Positions 12,093 to 24,848 of a stretch of 64,000 nucleotides of DNA are shown in pieces. The notes below the pieces were generated by a model. The model was not told the origin of the DNA, searched no databases, and saw only the letters and a list, made by a program, of their open reading frames with translations. This stretch comes from Purshia tridentata. Taxonomy: Eukaryota; Streptophyta; Magnoliopsida; Rosales; Rosaceae. The stretch is taken from NCBI GenBank assembly GCA_003254885.1, contig QANT01002765.1, forward strand, positions 1 to 64,000, given 5' to 3'. A program made the position numbers and the translations under genes. Within the stretch, counting starts at the first letter, position 1; each line of letters starts with the position of its first letter.

Positions 12093-12719
12093 ACATATAT
12101 ATGATAGCCTACAATTAATCCTGGAATTGAAGTCTGTACCCTACCCATAGGATATAATAAGGAGTTGCTCACAAGCCACAAAGTTCCTACAGGAAGCCAT
12201 AAGTTTGGAACCTTCCTTATATATGGAAACAAATACTAGCTAGGACCCAAATTAATAACAAACTTGGAAACCAGTGTACTCTTAATTTGTCTGTCGGGAA
12301 CAATAACATGCATTTAACCTAATTCATACTATTTGATTTGATATATATGTTTGAACTAATGAATAAACGCATAATACATAACCATGCATGTAGTAAACCC
12401 ATAATTTTTTGGGGAGTATACAGTATACTCCATATGGGAATACAAAATTACGAGTCTTTTCATATGTTTATATTTGATTTTCGATTGGATGTTCTAAAAT
12501 AATATTAGAACAAGCAATTTATATATGACTATATATATTTTTATATCATTCAATATAAGTTATTCACGTATTTAGCTTAAGTCACGTTCTTTTGAACTTT
12601 TCGTTACTCGACATTCTTTACTGATTGATAATTGATTTTAAATTATATACTCTAATTTCAAAATTTTTTAATATTAATATATATAAGACACCATCTATAG
12701 ACCTAGAATTTGGCTTGTT
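12093..12719. other. AT-rich spacer, no gene seen
   Basis: Non-coding composition with TA-rich stretches. Nothing recognisable. Confidence 0.5.
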
Positions 12720-13133
12720 TCATGTGAATTCCTTCATGGATAAACAAGTATATTCCATTATCCACATAAATATATAATAAGGTGGTGGTGATGAGGTCCA
12801 TGGACAAGCCATTATTGGCCAAGAATGTGGGGTAGTAACCCAAGTTGAAGAGTGAAGAGCCCCAGGGCAGGGCAGTTCCCGAAACACCGTGGCCAGATAA
12901 CGACTAGTCAATGTCATGGAACCAGAGGTTTGAGTGGAATTGTCTGGTAGATGTCCGGCAATTCTAGTGGCCACAAGGCTCCTTCCAATTCATGTTTGTG
13001 GTTTCATCGCAAGACATGGCCCAGATACCAATACCATGCCTCATGCAACTGTTGCTTGAATAGAAAGATATATGCTGCTTATGGCAATGTCATGCATTCG
13101 GATCATGAACTGATCGATTTTTCCTGTGTATAA
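12720..13133. other. Coding-like island of unknown origin
   Basis: This block has a higher GC content than the sequence around it. It carries opposing short ORFs (minus 12720-12974, plus 12951-13133). On the minus strand, protein-like text spreads over more than one frame, for example GVSGTALPWGSSLFNLGYYP in a frame different from the longest ORF. That is the pattern of a decayed gene fragment. I do not recognise the family, and chance is not excluded. Confidence 0.2.
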
Positions 13134-13436
13134 GCAACTGAACTCAGTCATGATCTTCAGATCAACTGAATGTGGACCTTATGTTGAGTAACAAATTAAT
13201 AGATAATACTGAATTAGGTACATGTACATGTCTTAAAAGAGTAACTTAATTTGTGTGGAAAATTACACATTATTAAAGAGAGATATACTTTCAAAAATAT
13301 TTTAAGAATCAAATAAGAGTATGCATATAATAGAGTGTCTGCACCATAGACAAACCCGTGCAATATAAAATTTTTTTTTTTTTTTTTTGGGTGCAAGCAC
13401 ATATGTAAACTTTATTTTCAGTGGATATATTAAATC

Positions 13437-14207
13437 ATTGATGAGTGTTTACATTCATTCCCCTCTTCTCTATTTTTTCTTATCCATCTTATTTTTACAC
13501 CTCCATTAAATTTCAAAACATATAAAAGAACTTGTCCCACCTCTATTTATTACTATAATACCTTTTAATATACTAACTCGATCAACACTCACCCATTAAA
13601 ACCATCTTATTTTTACACCTCCATTAAATTTCAAAATATATAAAAGAACTTGTCCCACCTCTATTTATTACTATAATACCTTTTAATATACTAACTCGAT
13701 CAACATTCACCCATTAAACACTCAATTTTTCCACCATCTTAAACTATCATCTCACCTACCTATTTTTTTCATAATTTCTTTCTTATAACTCTAGTTCTAT
13801 ATTGTCACCAAAACTTAAAATCGATGATACTATTTCATTTGAATCGATAATAAAAGCCCAATTCCAATTTGGGGAGCTTAAGCCCAAAATTCCCAACTCA
13901 CACAACAACCATGTTGCTTTCGTTACCAAATAATATCATCGAAGTTTTGGTGACAAAGTAATATTAGAGTTTATGAAAGCAAGAATTTAAAGACAAAGAT
14001 GGGTGAGTGGATTATAGTTTAAGAGGGTGTGAATAGTGTAGTGGTTGAGTGTTTGAGTGAGTATATTAAAGGATATTAGAAGAGTAATAGGATGTGGCAA
14101 GAAGGATTTTATATTTTTCAAAATATAATGGGATGTGTAAAAAATAAAGTAAGTGAGAAAATAAAATAGAGGGGTAAAAATATAAGCACACTCTTACTTA
14201 CTTATTG
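13437..14207. mobile_element. Non-autonomous DNA element with long imperfect terminal inverted repeats
   Basis: The left arm (GAGTGTTTACATTCATTCCCC...) is matched by the reverse complement of the right arm (AGAGTGTGCTTATATTTTTACCCC...) over roughly 200 bp. Shared blocks on each side include TTTTTACACATCC/TTTTTACACCTCC and CTTTAATATACT-like text. The left arm holds a 118-bp tandem duplication at 13484-13719. There is no transposase ORF. Long arms without coding sequence would suit a Mutator-derived MITE. A clear target duplication was not found, so the ends are accurate only to about 10 bp. Confidence 0.65.
13484..13719. repeat. 118-bp tandem duplication inside the element's left arm
   Basis: Copies begin CCATCTTATTTTTACAC at 13484 and 13602 and are nearly identical. 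The right arm has only one counterpart, so the duplication arose after, or independently of, the inverted-repeat structure. Confidence 0.9.
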
Positions 14208-15684
14208 ACATTCGCCATGTATGCAATAGCGGATTTAGAAATGTATCTTCATGACAGTAACGAAGAATACTCAGGGCCTTTAATTTAGCTAGTTGACTCT
14301 TTAAAATATTTTATCAAACAGTTTTATCCCACCTCTTAAAAGAAAACATAAAAGATGTTATCAACAATAACATAAATTTAATGGGAAGAAAATATCTTCA
14401 TGGCCATGGCCCATGGGGGGTCCTAAGGTTGTGGCTTCTCGGCTAAGAGTTGGCTTACAAGTGAAAGTTTACCTTGCTCATTTGTTTGGTTAATCTAACA
14501 GAACGAATAATACTGTGTGCTTAGCATTCGGATTGAGATACCCTTTTAAGGCATTATAATAACAATGCGTTTGAACGTCTTGTGCATAATCATTCCTACT
14601 TGGGATTTATGCCTATATACATTGTTTTCAGGTCAATGATTAATCACATGGGGTTCTTGTTTGCTTGCCATTATCTAATTATGAAGTATGTTTAAGTATT
14701 TGTTGTGGAAGGTGGAGTCTGTTCAAAAATTAATTTCCTTCACATGGCATTCACATGCCCTCTCTAGCTTTCTTGCAGGCCTCCTTACCTACAACTCCTC
14801 TCATCCACTCACCCAATTCCTGACTTCTCACTATTGATCAAATCAATCATTTGACACATGCAGCTATAGTGTCTCTATACTTGGATATATAGATTGCAGC
14901 CACAAGACTCAAATAAATCACCATTATTCTTTACCTTTTGTGTGATTTAAATTAATAAGAATCCAAGTAGAATACCTAATTAGTTTATGGCTATTCTTGT
15001 ATCAGTAATATTTCCCTGTTTAGTAGAATATATACTGAAAGCCTCAGATATACTTTTTTTTCAACATGGGATATTTTGGACAAGAAAAAAATACCCAACA
15101 AAAAATTTATGGCCCTCCTTGATCAATGGCATTCCTCTGCTTTTTTTTAATTTTAAAAACAGGACACAAACTTTAGTATTTCATAAGCTTCAAAGGACTA
15201 GAGTTGGTTTTTTATTATATAATACTCAAAAAGGATAATTGAATAAAAGAAGAAAAACCAGGATTGATAACTGTGGGCTTGACATTATTGGCTGTGAACC
15301 TGTGCAGCTCTTTGATGTATATTATTATGTAGGGCATGCTATTATATATTATATCATAGTATTTTTGACCTTTTGTTTACTGAATAAATGATCAACCTCA
15401 ATCATTTGGGACTCGAACTACTATTTCCAACCTACCTCTCCCCTTCATTTGGGATGTTGGCCATGCTGTCTTTAGATCAAATGCATGAAGAATCTAAATA
15501 TGGCTATATGTAATCATCACTTACAACATGCTCTCTGAGAAACAACCCACACGTATCCATCTGCATGGAACCAAAATAAAGTAATAATGTTAAAAGAACA
15601 AAGGAACCAAAATGCAGGCAGAGCATTATTGAATGAAACATTATCCATGTATAAGATTTAAAATGATGAAGAACTTAATAGATA
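14208..15684. other. AT-rich spacer, no gene seen
   Basis: Only short, unremarkable ORFs. No recognisable element. Confidence 0.5.
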
Positions 15685-15951
15685 TCAGAATATGATAAGA
15701 GATTTAAGTTTTGTATGATATTTCTGATATATGCCAGTGCAGATCACTTGGACCAGAACTGAAGTCATTGTAACCATTATGGTGGGATCAGAATAATACA
15801 TCCTAAGAGTCCCTGTAGAAAATTTTGTATAGATCATTAAAACCATGATTGCAGACAAAGCACTACATATAGCAGCTGCAGCAGTAGCAGAGCAGACAAT
15901 GATTGTATGCATGAATCTAATGAGCTGCTGTTTAATTCTAGAACTTATCAT
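15685..15951 (-). CDS. Doubtful small membrane-protein ORF
   Basis: This 88-aa ORF starts with ATG at 15951. It has two hydrophobic stretches, TIIVCSATAAAAICSALSAI near residues 16-35 and TIMVTMTSVLVQVICTGIYQ near residues 56-75, with a short polar link between them, and ends in a basic tail. I recognise no family. It could be a real two-span microprotein, one exon of a larger gene, a pseudogene fragment or a chance ORF. Confidence 0.2.
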   Translation of the reverse strand: MISSRIKQQLIRFMHTIIVCSATAAAAICSALSAIMVLMIYTKFSTGTLRMYYSDPTIMVTMTSVLVQVICTGIYQKYHTKLKSLIIF

Positions 15952-17147
15952 TGCAGATCAACTTGGCTTAGACTGTTAGACATCAGTATTGGCTGAGGAT
16001 ATATTAGCCTAATCCTAGTGAGAAGTCATGCACTTTCTATTAGTTAGTTTCTGTTAATTGATTGATTAAAGAAGAGTGGGATGATTATCTAAATTGTTAT
16101 AACTAATTAACCAAAAGGCAGTAGTTTTGTGACTGTATCTAAGGGGTTCGTATGAGATTGTAATCTATTAGGAAGGAAAATAAATATACATCCAGTTTAT
16201 TTTGTAGTTTTCCTGTTCTTAATCCCAGTGTGTGTGTTATTATGGGGAAGCCCATGGACCACCGCGTGGCTGGAGGATCGGCCTGGCATATTGACCGACC
16301 AATGGCCCCTGATCCTGTTTTTAACAGTCCGGTCCGAGCCGGTTCATTGATGACCCTTATTACAGTGAGACGAGCCACTAGAAGTCCAGAAGGACAAAAT
16401 GAAAAATTGCAGTAGCCATAGTTCGGAAAGTTGAATAACTATCTTCTCTTCTTTTTTTTTTTTTCCTTTTTTATTATGAGTAGAACTGCAATTATGTACT
16501 TTATAGTCCAAACTCCAAACTTCATTAATGAAATAATTATGTTATTTATTAATCACATTCTTGTGATTAATACTTTGAATGCATAATTTTGTTCTATATT
16601 ATTAATAAACAATATATTTTAGTTCTTTTTTCTTTCTTTTTTTTGGTTGACTTTTAGGTCCTTTTTCTGTACAAAAAAGAAATTTTTTTCCTTTTTATAA
16701 TTTTTAGTAATTAAGAGTGTTGCATCAGGATTTGGTTTTATAGTTTTAGAATATGTACATCTTCCATCTTGTATCTTTCAACTCTGGCAAGAAATGTTTT
16801 CCACTTTGATTTTATGACTCTGAAAAATGTTTCCCTTCAAATTTCAATTGAAAAACTTTAAATGGTAGAACAGCACTTGGAACACTTTCAGCAGCAGGAT
16901 GAGCAACTAATGAAAAAATGTTGCATCACCGAAACTATATCACCAATTAATTCCTTTCAAACAAACAGAAAATAGCATGATCCATCTTTATACTATGCCT
17001 AGGGTCTCGTTATTTACAGTACTTTCTCCTTTCTCTCTTGTTTATGTGTAAGTTACAGTATGAGCAAACGACTTACAAGTTAGCTTAGGGCTCAAGGAAA
17101 TCACCAAGAGGGTGAAGCACCCAACCTTGGATGCAAATATACGAAAC
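15952..17147. other. Spacer downstream of the folate transporter gene
   Basis: A GC-richer patch at about 16235-16390 carries overlapping ORFs on both strands, with no recognisable domain. The rest is AT-rich, and the 3' flank of the transporter gene begins near 17100. Confidence 0.4.
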
Positions 17148-20100
17148 TCAATGAGACTTCATCTCAATATCTGTACTCTCCTCTGGCTTGGAATCAAGTT
17201 GATCCCGCGGAAGGAGGCTAAGGAGTGGTAAAGGAAACAGCGAGCTGAGATTGCATAGGATGATCAAATAGGCCAAGTTATCAAATCTATCTTTGGTGAC
17301 ACCCAAGAACTGGGTCAGACCAGCACCCATCAGTCCCCCAAGAACACTCCCTGCATTTGATATGGACATGAGGGTTGCAAAAAGTGTTGCTTCCACTCCC
17401 TCTGGGCATAATCTAGCCGCTAGAACAAGAACAGGCATAAAAGAAGCCTGCAATGACATAGGAATTAGTTTTGCATTAGAACCACTTGCTTCAGTTCTGC
17501 GCAAAACAAGCAATAACACATAGTTCTTGATGAGCATGTGGTTGCAATTACATTCAACATATCAAAGATAAAGTATTGTTATTTTAACACAAAATGCCCT
17601 TGGACGATATAGAAATTTTATGTAGCCATCATGAAATAGAAACTACATTCTTAAGTTTATAGAAAGAATCTAAAACTTCATCAGTTCAATTTATTTGTCC
17701 ATCTATCTATTGCTAACTCTACGGAAGGCTTAAAACTATCTTTGACCAAATTTTCAAGGCATAATAGGAAATGAAGGTATCGGCACACAACAAAGAAAAT
17801 GTTTCATTTTCTAATAAACTACAACAGAGTACAGCGAAGTGACAACAATATACCTGTTTCTATTAAATACGTACCTGGCCAAGAACTGTTATAATTAAGG
17901 AATCCCCAATTGCAAACCACTCATCACTTATACCCAATTTCTGGTTTAATCCAGTAACAAGGAGAACCTGAGACATGAGATCAGTAAATATTTCATCAAG
18001 CAGTCAATTCAGAAATAAAGATATTTTTAGCCTTAAGCAAGTAACTCATATCACAAACCTGAGTCATCCCAAGGGCTGAACCAAAAATAGTTGTCACAAG
18101 AAAAGTCTTCCGCAGTGGAACATTTTTCAAAAACCCATTATACAGTCCAACACCAAGCAATGATGCTACTGAGGTAACAAGCTTGACACGTCCTAGAAAT
18201 TCTGGAGTAAAACCAAGTTTATTTGTGCTGAAAAATAAAAAATCTTGTTACAGATTTGAAACATATTCAACATGACCAAAAAACACGTGTAGCTTTCTTA
18301 GAAAGTAAAGGATAATGACATAACCATAAATTGGACATACGTGAAGTAAAACATAGCAGACTCTGAATGAGGGGTTGCCTGCCACAAGAAGATAAATAAC
18401 GTGGGAAAAAATACATTGGGATGCTTGATAGCATCCCATAACTGAATAACGTTCTGTCTCCAGCTGTCAAGAAAGTTATGACCAGTCAAAGGAAAATTTG
18501 GCCCCTTTGCTGCACCAAGCACAGGCTGCTCATTTACAAGAACAGCAACTGCAGATGTCATCAGTGGTAGCGAAGCCGTAACACCAAAAACAAACCTGAA
18601 ACATCAAAATTGAAAAAATAGAAATAAAAAAAAGACTGCTTCAGATTATTATCACTCATCAGCCATGTGAAATTACATTCTATACAGCAACCTTGTGTAC
18701 CTTACACCATAAGCATCCACTAAGGAGCCGCTAAAGTAGGAGCTCACAATTCCACCAAAAGCTGAAGATCCCCAGCACAAAGACTGAAGAGAACCGGACA
18801 TGCTTTGTGACTCACCACGAGCCCTCTCCACAACCATGGAATCTACAACCTACACCAATAATTCAGTTTGACGTGATTTATAGAGTATGGTACAGAAGGA
18901 AGAGGACTGAACAAAAAAGGAGGTAACTTATCATTTCATAACACACCTCCTCATTTATATTTCCTCATTATTCTCCTATAGTCCCAATCCAATAAGCATC
19001 ACTTAGCCAATTGTAATCCTTTATATTTATTGATAGAAGACAAAGTTTCCTTAAATTGACAGAAGATCATACAAGATTGGAATAAGTGAATGCATAAAAT
19101 AATCTGATTTGTTCAAGGATTTTCTTTGTAAAAAACTTAATTTTCAAAGAAAAATTTAAATAATTTGTCAACTTAAAATTCTGGCTGAAAATTTACGCCG
19201 GGCGCATATTAAAAAACATAAGAAAATATAGCTTCTCTAACACTCAGACCTGAGAAGGCAGTAACTAACAGATACTTACAACATCTGAAAAGGCAACAGA
19301 AAGAGATCCAAGAAGTATGCAGAAAGCAACGCTATACTTGCTATCAACAACAGTGGCCATCAAGCTCCATGACAGTGCACCAAGTAGCCCCGACAAAATC
19401 AAGTATGACCTCCTTCGGTAACCAAAGAGTGGGACAGAATCGCTGCAACGACCAAATAATTGTTCAAATACAAAAATAACAGAATATAATAACTGAGGGA
19501 AAGGAAATTGAGATAGAGAGCAAATAGACTCACACCTAATAAACCCATATACGGGTTTAATGAGCCATGGTAATGCAGAAAAGCCGGATATCACAGCTGT
19601 CTAGCCAACCACGTAAAAATTTGTCAGTCATCAAGATTATACAATATAAAGGCAACCACTTCACTTATCAGGGAAAATAATATTACCCTTACATTAGTAA
19701 TTTACAGCCACAATACCATTATCCCATTAGCACATTTTCAAAACTAATTTTTTAATCAATCATTGGATACCCACATCATTTTAAGTTCACAGATTATTTA
19801 AACATGCCCCTGAAAAAACTATAATCAAGAAGTATGAATACAAAGATGTGCATACCTCAGCAGGGTCTAGATGTAAATCGTCTTTCAAATAAAAACTGAC
19901 AGCAAGCCTTGCAAGGCCCAAAACACCTTGAACAAAATAAACCATGGCAACAGCCACATTATCAGGGGACAACTCGACCCCAAAAAATTTGACAAAGCCG
20001 GTTCGATGTTTATTCTTGTGAGGAGCAGTTTTGCTAGGAGATGACATGCTTGTCTCTCCTTCCGTATCAGTTATAAACACATCTCTTTCTCCAGCAACTG

Positions 20101-20759
20101 CATTGAAGAGAGTGACCAAAGCTAAGTAAAGTTTCTACCTTTATCACATTTTGCTAAAACCAATTTGAGTTACTAATGCATATCTTAATCATCCCAAAAA
20201 TTATGAAAAAGAAAACAGACAAGATCACGTACAAGCCCATAAAACTTTATTCATAATTACACTTTAATTACGAAGTAATTATAGTAATGTTTCCATCTGA
20301 GGAACTTGTACAAAGCTAAGTAAAGCTTCTATCATTATTTCATTTTGCTAGAAACCCAATTTTAGCTACTAATACTCATCTTAATCTTACAAAAAAAAGG
20401 GATAAGATCACGTAAAACCCACAAAAATGTATTCATAATTAAACTTAAATCACGAAGAAATTATAGTAATGTTTCCATATGAGGAACTTACTAATCCTGG
20501 AATCGAGGAGCGGCTCGTCGTGCATGTCCAGCCGGTGAGGCGGCGATGGCATGGGGACGGCGACCGACATGTCGTCTTGGGGAAAAAGCTTAGGACGAGC
20601 TCTTCGTCGGTGGCGAGTTCTTCGGTGGGCCCGGGCGGCGAGAGTGAACGGTTTCCGGCGGATCCGAGGGACTAAGAGGAGTGGAGCGAAGGACGTCGAC
20701 GACAAAATTGGGTTTGCGGAGGGTAAGATTGGGATTGAACAAAAGGTTGGAGACTCCAT
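17148..20759 (-). CDS. FBT1: Folate-biopterin transporter 1, chloroplastic (FBT/BT1 family)
   Basis: Membrane carrier of the folate-biopterin transporter family, expected in the chloroplast envelope, where it moves folates. Nine exons: 20492-20759, 19856-20097, 19536-19600, 19280-19442, 18701-18849, 18341-18595, 18059-18227, 17875-17967 and 17148-17447. Every junction is GT-AG and keeps phase, giving 567 aa, near the roughly 560 aa I recall for Arabidopsis At2g32040. Exon 1 encodes a Ser/Arg-rich transit-peptide-like leader. The mature part starts with family landmarks such as [20 protein letters not shown] and [13 protein letters not shown]. Later blocks include [54 protein letters not shown] and [14 protein letters not shown]. 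About twelve hydrophobic spans are spread through exons 2-9. The C-terminus is acidic and ends EMKSH. It looks intact. Confidence 0.95.
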
Positions 20760-20879
20760 TAAAAAATTATTTTAATACCAACAAGTCTACCAGTAACCAC
20801 ACAGTCTTAATTTAATATTAGCATTGTTTTAAAAGGACGAAAATGCCCCTATCGTTTCGTTATTTCTGGTTAATAATTG

Positions 20880-21000
20880 GACACGTTCGGCTTGCACTAC
20901 CGCCATCATGAATCATGAATTAGCCAGCCCATGGCCCAGACAAAATCTATTGGGCCAACTTTCATCCAGAAGTTATATAAATGCTTGACCCAGGCCCACT
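20880..21000 (-). promoter_or_regulatory. Probable promoter of the folate transporter gene, with site II-like motifs
   Basis: About 120-240 bp upstream of the FBT start codon there are several GGCCCA/TGGGCC motifs (near 20928-20938, 20951-20958 and 20989-20997). Such site II elements are common upstream of plant housekeeping and organelle-related genes. Assignment rests on position and motif clustering only. Confidence 0.4.
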
Positions 21001-22578
21001 ACAAGATTTTTTTTGTTTCAATTAAGGGGAGATCAGACTTAGGTATACGGTGGGTAGTCCTACAGCCCTTCCAATTATGCTATCCAACAACTGCACACTT
21101 ACTAAAACATTGAGGTTATGTTTTGTACAAAAATTATTGTGTATGATTCTAAGCCTCATAGTTCATACTAATGAGGTATTATCAATCCACCTAAATTACA
21201 ATACATATATAACTTTTAAAAATATTCTTTAGGATTAAGGGTTTTTAATATTAGTAATTATACACGTATTATAATTTGAGTGAATTGATAACACCACATG
21301 AACATATATGCCACATGATGTTAGTTTCATAAAGTAATTGATTTGGTGGGAACTTGTAGATGGGATTTGGAGATAGTTATATGTGCTTCTATTTATAATT
21401 ATGTATCTTATCCTAAGAGTTGATTACTTTATGGTGCAAATCGTGTTTTTACTTTTTAGTATACTAAAAATTTGAGAGCTAAATGCTAAACCCAAATCAA
21501 TAACTAAGTATCGATCAATTCTTAACAATTTTATATCACCGACCAATCGCCTCCCTACACCGCGTCTAATTCACAACACATCCACACACTCTTTAAGAAA
21601 ATGACATACAACTTTAAAAATAGAAATTTGACAACCCGAAATCTCATTTTCAATTCTATTTGGATAGGTGTACTATTTCAATGGCTTCTCTCCTGATCCA
21701 ATCTTCTCCCAACTTAACCTAAATTATGAACTACAAAATGAAAAGGGTCTAATATTGATAACTAAACTGATATTTTTGGTTTTTATATAAAATTTGTATA
21801 ACAAAATGTCAAAATGAGTATTAATAAACAAATTTAGAGCTTCTTCTTATTTTTTCTCTTCTTTTTTATGCTTGACTAATAATTTTCATATATTTATTAT
21901 TCAATGGCAAGTATCAAAAGCAAAATGGATTCTTAACATTTCTAAATGTAAGTGAAGTTATATAAACTCTTGAATTTATATTATATATTTTAGCTTGAAA
22001 TAAGTAAAAACAAGACAAGTAAAGAATTCAAATCTATAAAAAACACATAACTTTATACTCGGGACCAAATTTTCAAATTTAGAACTTAAAAATTGAGACT
22101 CGAGAACCGACTTTTGAAGATTAGCTTCATGAAAAGTGACGTGTAGCTCCATTAGCTTCACTAATTTAAGTATGGAATGTTTAGCTCTTGTTATTACCGG
22201 GGAGTCGTTTCCTATAAGGCTATAACCCACAAGTAACTAGCTAACTTCCATTTCCTTTTAAAATTTCTATTTATGCTTATTGTCAAGACATGTCAACTTG
22301 TTTTGTTTCTCTCTTAAATGTCACTCTCATTTTCTTAACTTATTATCAAATATAAAGTATTGTTCATATTGGAGTTGGAGGTGTGATGAGAGATTATGCA
22401 AGCAAAATTGGCTCTACTCTCGTTTTCAATATACAATATAGTTTTCGCTTCTAGATTTTGACGCAAGGAAAACACAAGTAGAATAAATTATCTTTCTATT
22501 ATATTTTTTTAGTTAGAGAATCTCAAAGTTAATATATAATAGTATAAATCTTTATAGATGTATATATATATTCCTACA

Positions 22579-22622
<44 letters not shown>

Positions 22623-24245
22623 ACTTTCATAAATGCAGAGCACACTTATTCGTATTTTGGGGTTTGATTCTTTTAGTGTAAAACATGAGCAAACAATATT
22701 AAACTAGGGTTCATCATATCTTGAAAAAAACTCTGCACCCTTAAGTTGTAATGCATGATAATCTCTAACATTTAGGTATAGCGATCCATCCACAAATAAA
22801 CGTGAGATATTAATAAAAATTGATTAAAAAGTGACATTTTTTTTAATGTAACTATAAGTCTATAACACCATTTTGCATGTTGATAAAGAACTAGTATGAT
22901 GCTCTGCTAAGCAACACTGGCTTTGGAGTTTTGTGGAGTATTGTTGTACTAGATCGGACTACTTTCCAGTTTCCTGACGTGGTAAAAGTCTAGGTTAGAC
23001 TAAAATACAACCATGTTGGATTGAGGTGACATAAGATGAGCTTCTCTACTGCTTGGGCTTTCTGTGTATAATTCATCGTTTTGGCTCCAAGTCTATATTG
23101 AAGTGAGAGTTTTGAGAAGCTTTGTTATGCTTGTTTGAATAGTTGACAGTTTCTATACATGCTTTTGTGTTTTGCGCATTCTTAATTGGACACATGCCAC
23201 ATTTTTAGTACAGTTATCTCGCATTTCCACGTGTCTTTTATATACATTGGTTGTCATAGTTTTGCCTCTTGCCTCATTTGTGGGTTATTATCCTACCAAT
23301 CAATGAAGTCATGGTGATGATAATTCAAGATTACTTCTATTGCCACCCTTTATGATGCTTTTTCTACTCCTTTAAGAAAGTTTAATTACAATTAGATCCT
23401 CCTATAAAATTATGTAAAAGGGCAGAACCTTAAGATCAACGGCAGAACTCAAACTACCAACTTGAGTGAGAATGATATGTTTTTGGGTAATCATCACAAA
23501 GCCTTGAAATCCAAGCCCATTATTTTGCAACCCAATAAAAGTCTTTACTAAAAAAGTACATGTCTTAAATTTTACTTTGAATTTGGAATTAACATAAAAA
23601 TAGATTTATATAGAATTATTCCCTTGAAATCAGTCCCAGCAACTTTTCCCTCAAGTCTGCACTCTTCCTTAGTGTGCTAATCAAACTCCCAGAATATTCT
23701 AAGGGGAAGTTTAATTGAAAAGAAATAATTGGGCAAGAGATGACAATATGTGTATAAATGGACATGGTTATAAAAAGAAAAGAATCTACTTCAGCCGATA
23801 TCATTGGCACTATGGACAAAACAATAGAACTAACGTAATGTAAAGCTTTACTCATACATCATCATCATCATCATCACCAAGCTTTGAAAATCCAAAAGAC
23901 TACGGACAGATACATCCAACAGAAATGACCCAATTAACAATTCACCAAAATTCAACTCTACAAACATCTCAGCCTTTCATTGCCTCTTACCTCTAAAAAG
24001 GAGGGGAAGCAGAAAGCAAAGTGCAAAAAAGAAAATGAGAAAGATACATTTCCCAGAAATTACTATTGCCATCTTTGTCTTACATGTATCTTCAATTCAT
24101 GGACTAATATTGATGATGCAAACACTCCCTCCTTCACTATTATTAAGCAAAATAAAATAAAAATAAAATCTTCCTGTTGAAAGGACTTAATAATCCTATG
24201 CCTCTGTGAAGCAGGCAAGAGTGATGGAGCTTTTTCAGTGAAGTG
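21001..24245. other. Intergenic spacer, no gene seen
   Basis: AT-rich with scattered short ORFs lacking domains. A (GA)19 tract lies at 22583-22621. The last few hundred bases are the 3' flank of the FLZ gene; a small (CAT)n tract occurs near 23858-23876. Confidence 0.5.
22583..22621. repeat. (GA)19 microsatellite
   Basis: A perfect GA run of 39 nt in the spacer. Confidence 0.95.
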
Positions 24246-24804
24246 TCAGGAACAATTCCCATAGACATCAGCTTCTTCCATTTTATCCACTCCTTCCTCC
24301 AACAGCATCTCTTGGTATCTGCATTCACTGCTGCAGAATGCTTTCTCACCCCTGCAACCAAACACAGTATGTAAACAATTAAATGAAAATTGAAGACAAA
24401 ATATATAATTGGGAAAATTTTATTATTTGGTTGAATGTGATTAGTCTATTAGAAGGATGTAGCTAATATGATTTATCTTCTATTATAATATCAGTTAGTC
24501 CATAATTCCAATATAATATGTTATGATTCTAGTATAAGATACACCAATCATAGTATCATATTAAGATACTATAAAATCGAACTATGTCTCAGCCATGACA
24601 TCCTATGTTGAGTAAACAATTCCCATAATCCAAGACTGAGAAAAAAACTATAAGCAAAACCAGCGCAACAAAACTAAATGATCAAAAAGATAAGGGGCTT
24701 CATGTAAGTGGCAGCAAAAATATGATCATGAACAGACCAAAACATGAATCTTACGATTGAAAAAAAAAAAAAAAAAANNNNNNNNNNNNNNNNNNNNNNN
24801 NNNN

Positions 24805-24848
<44 letters not shown>

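Noticed and set aside
24143-24361. 72-aa minus ORF in the FLZ region
   Set aside because: Wrong frame over the real second FLZ exon (24246-24351), whose correct frame gives GEKAFCSSECRYQEML.
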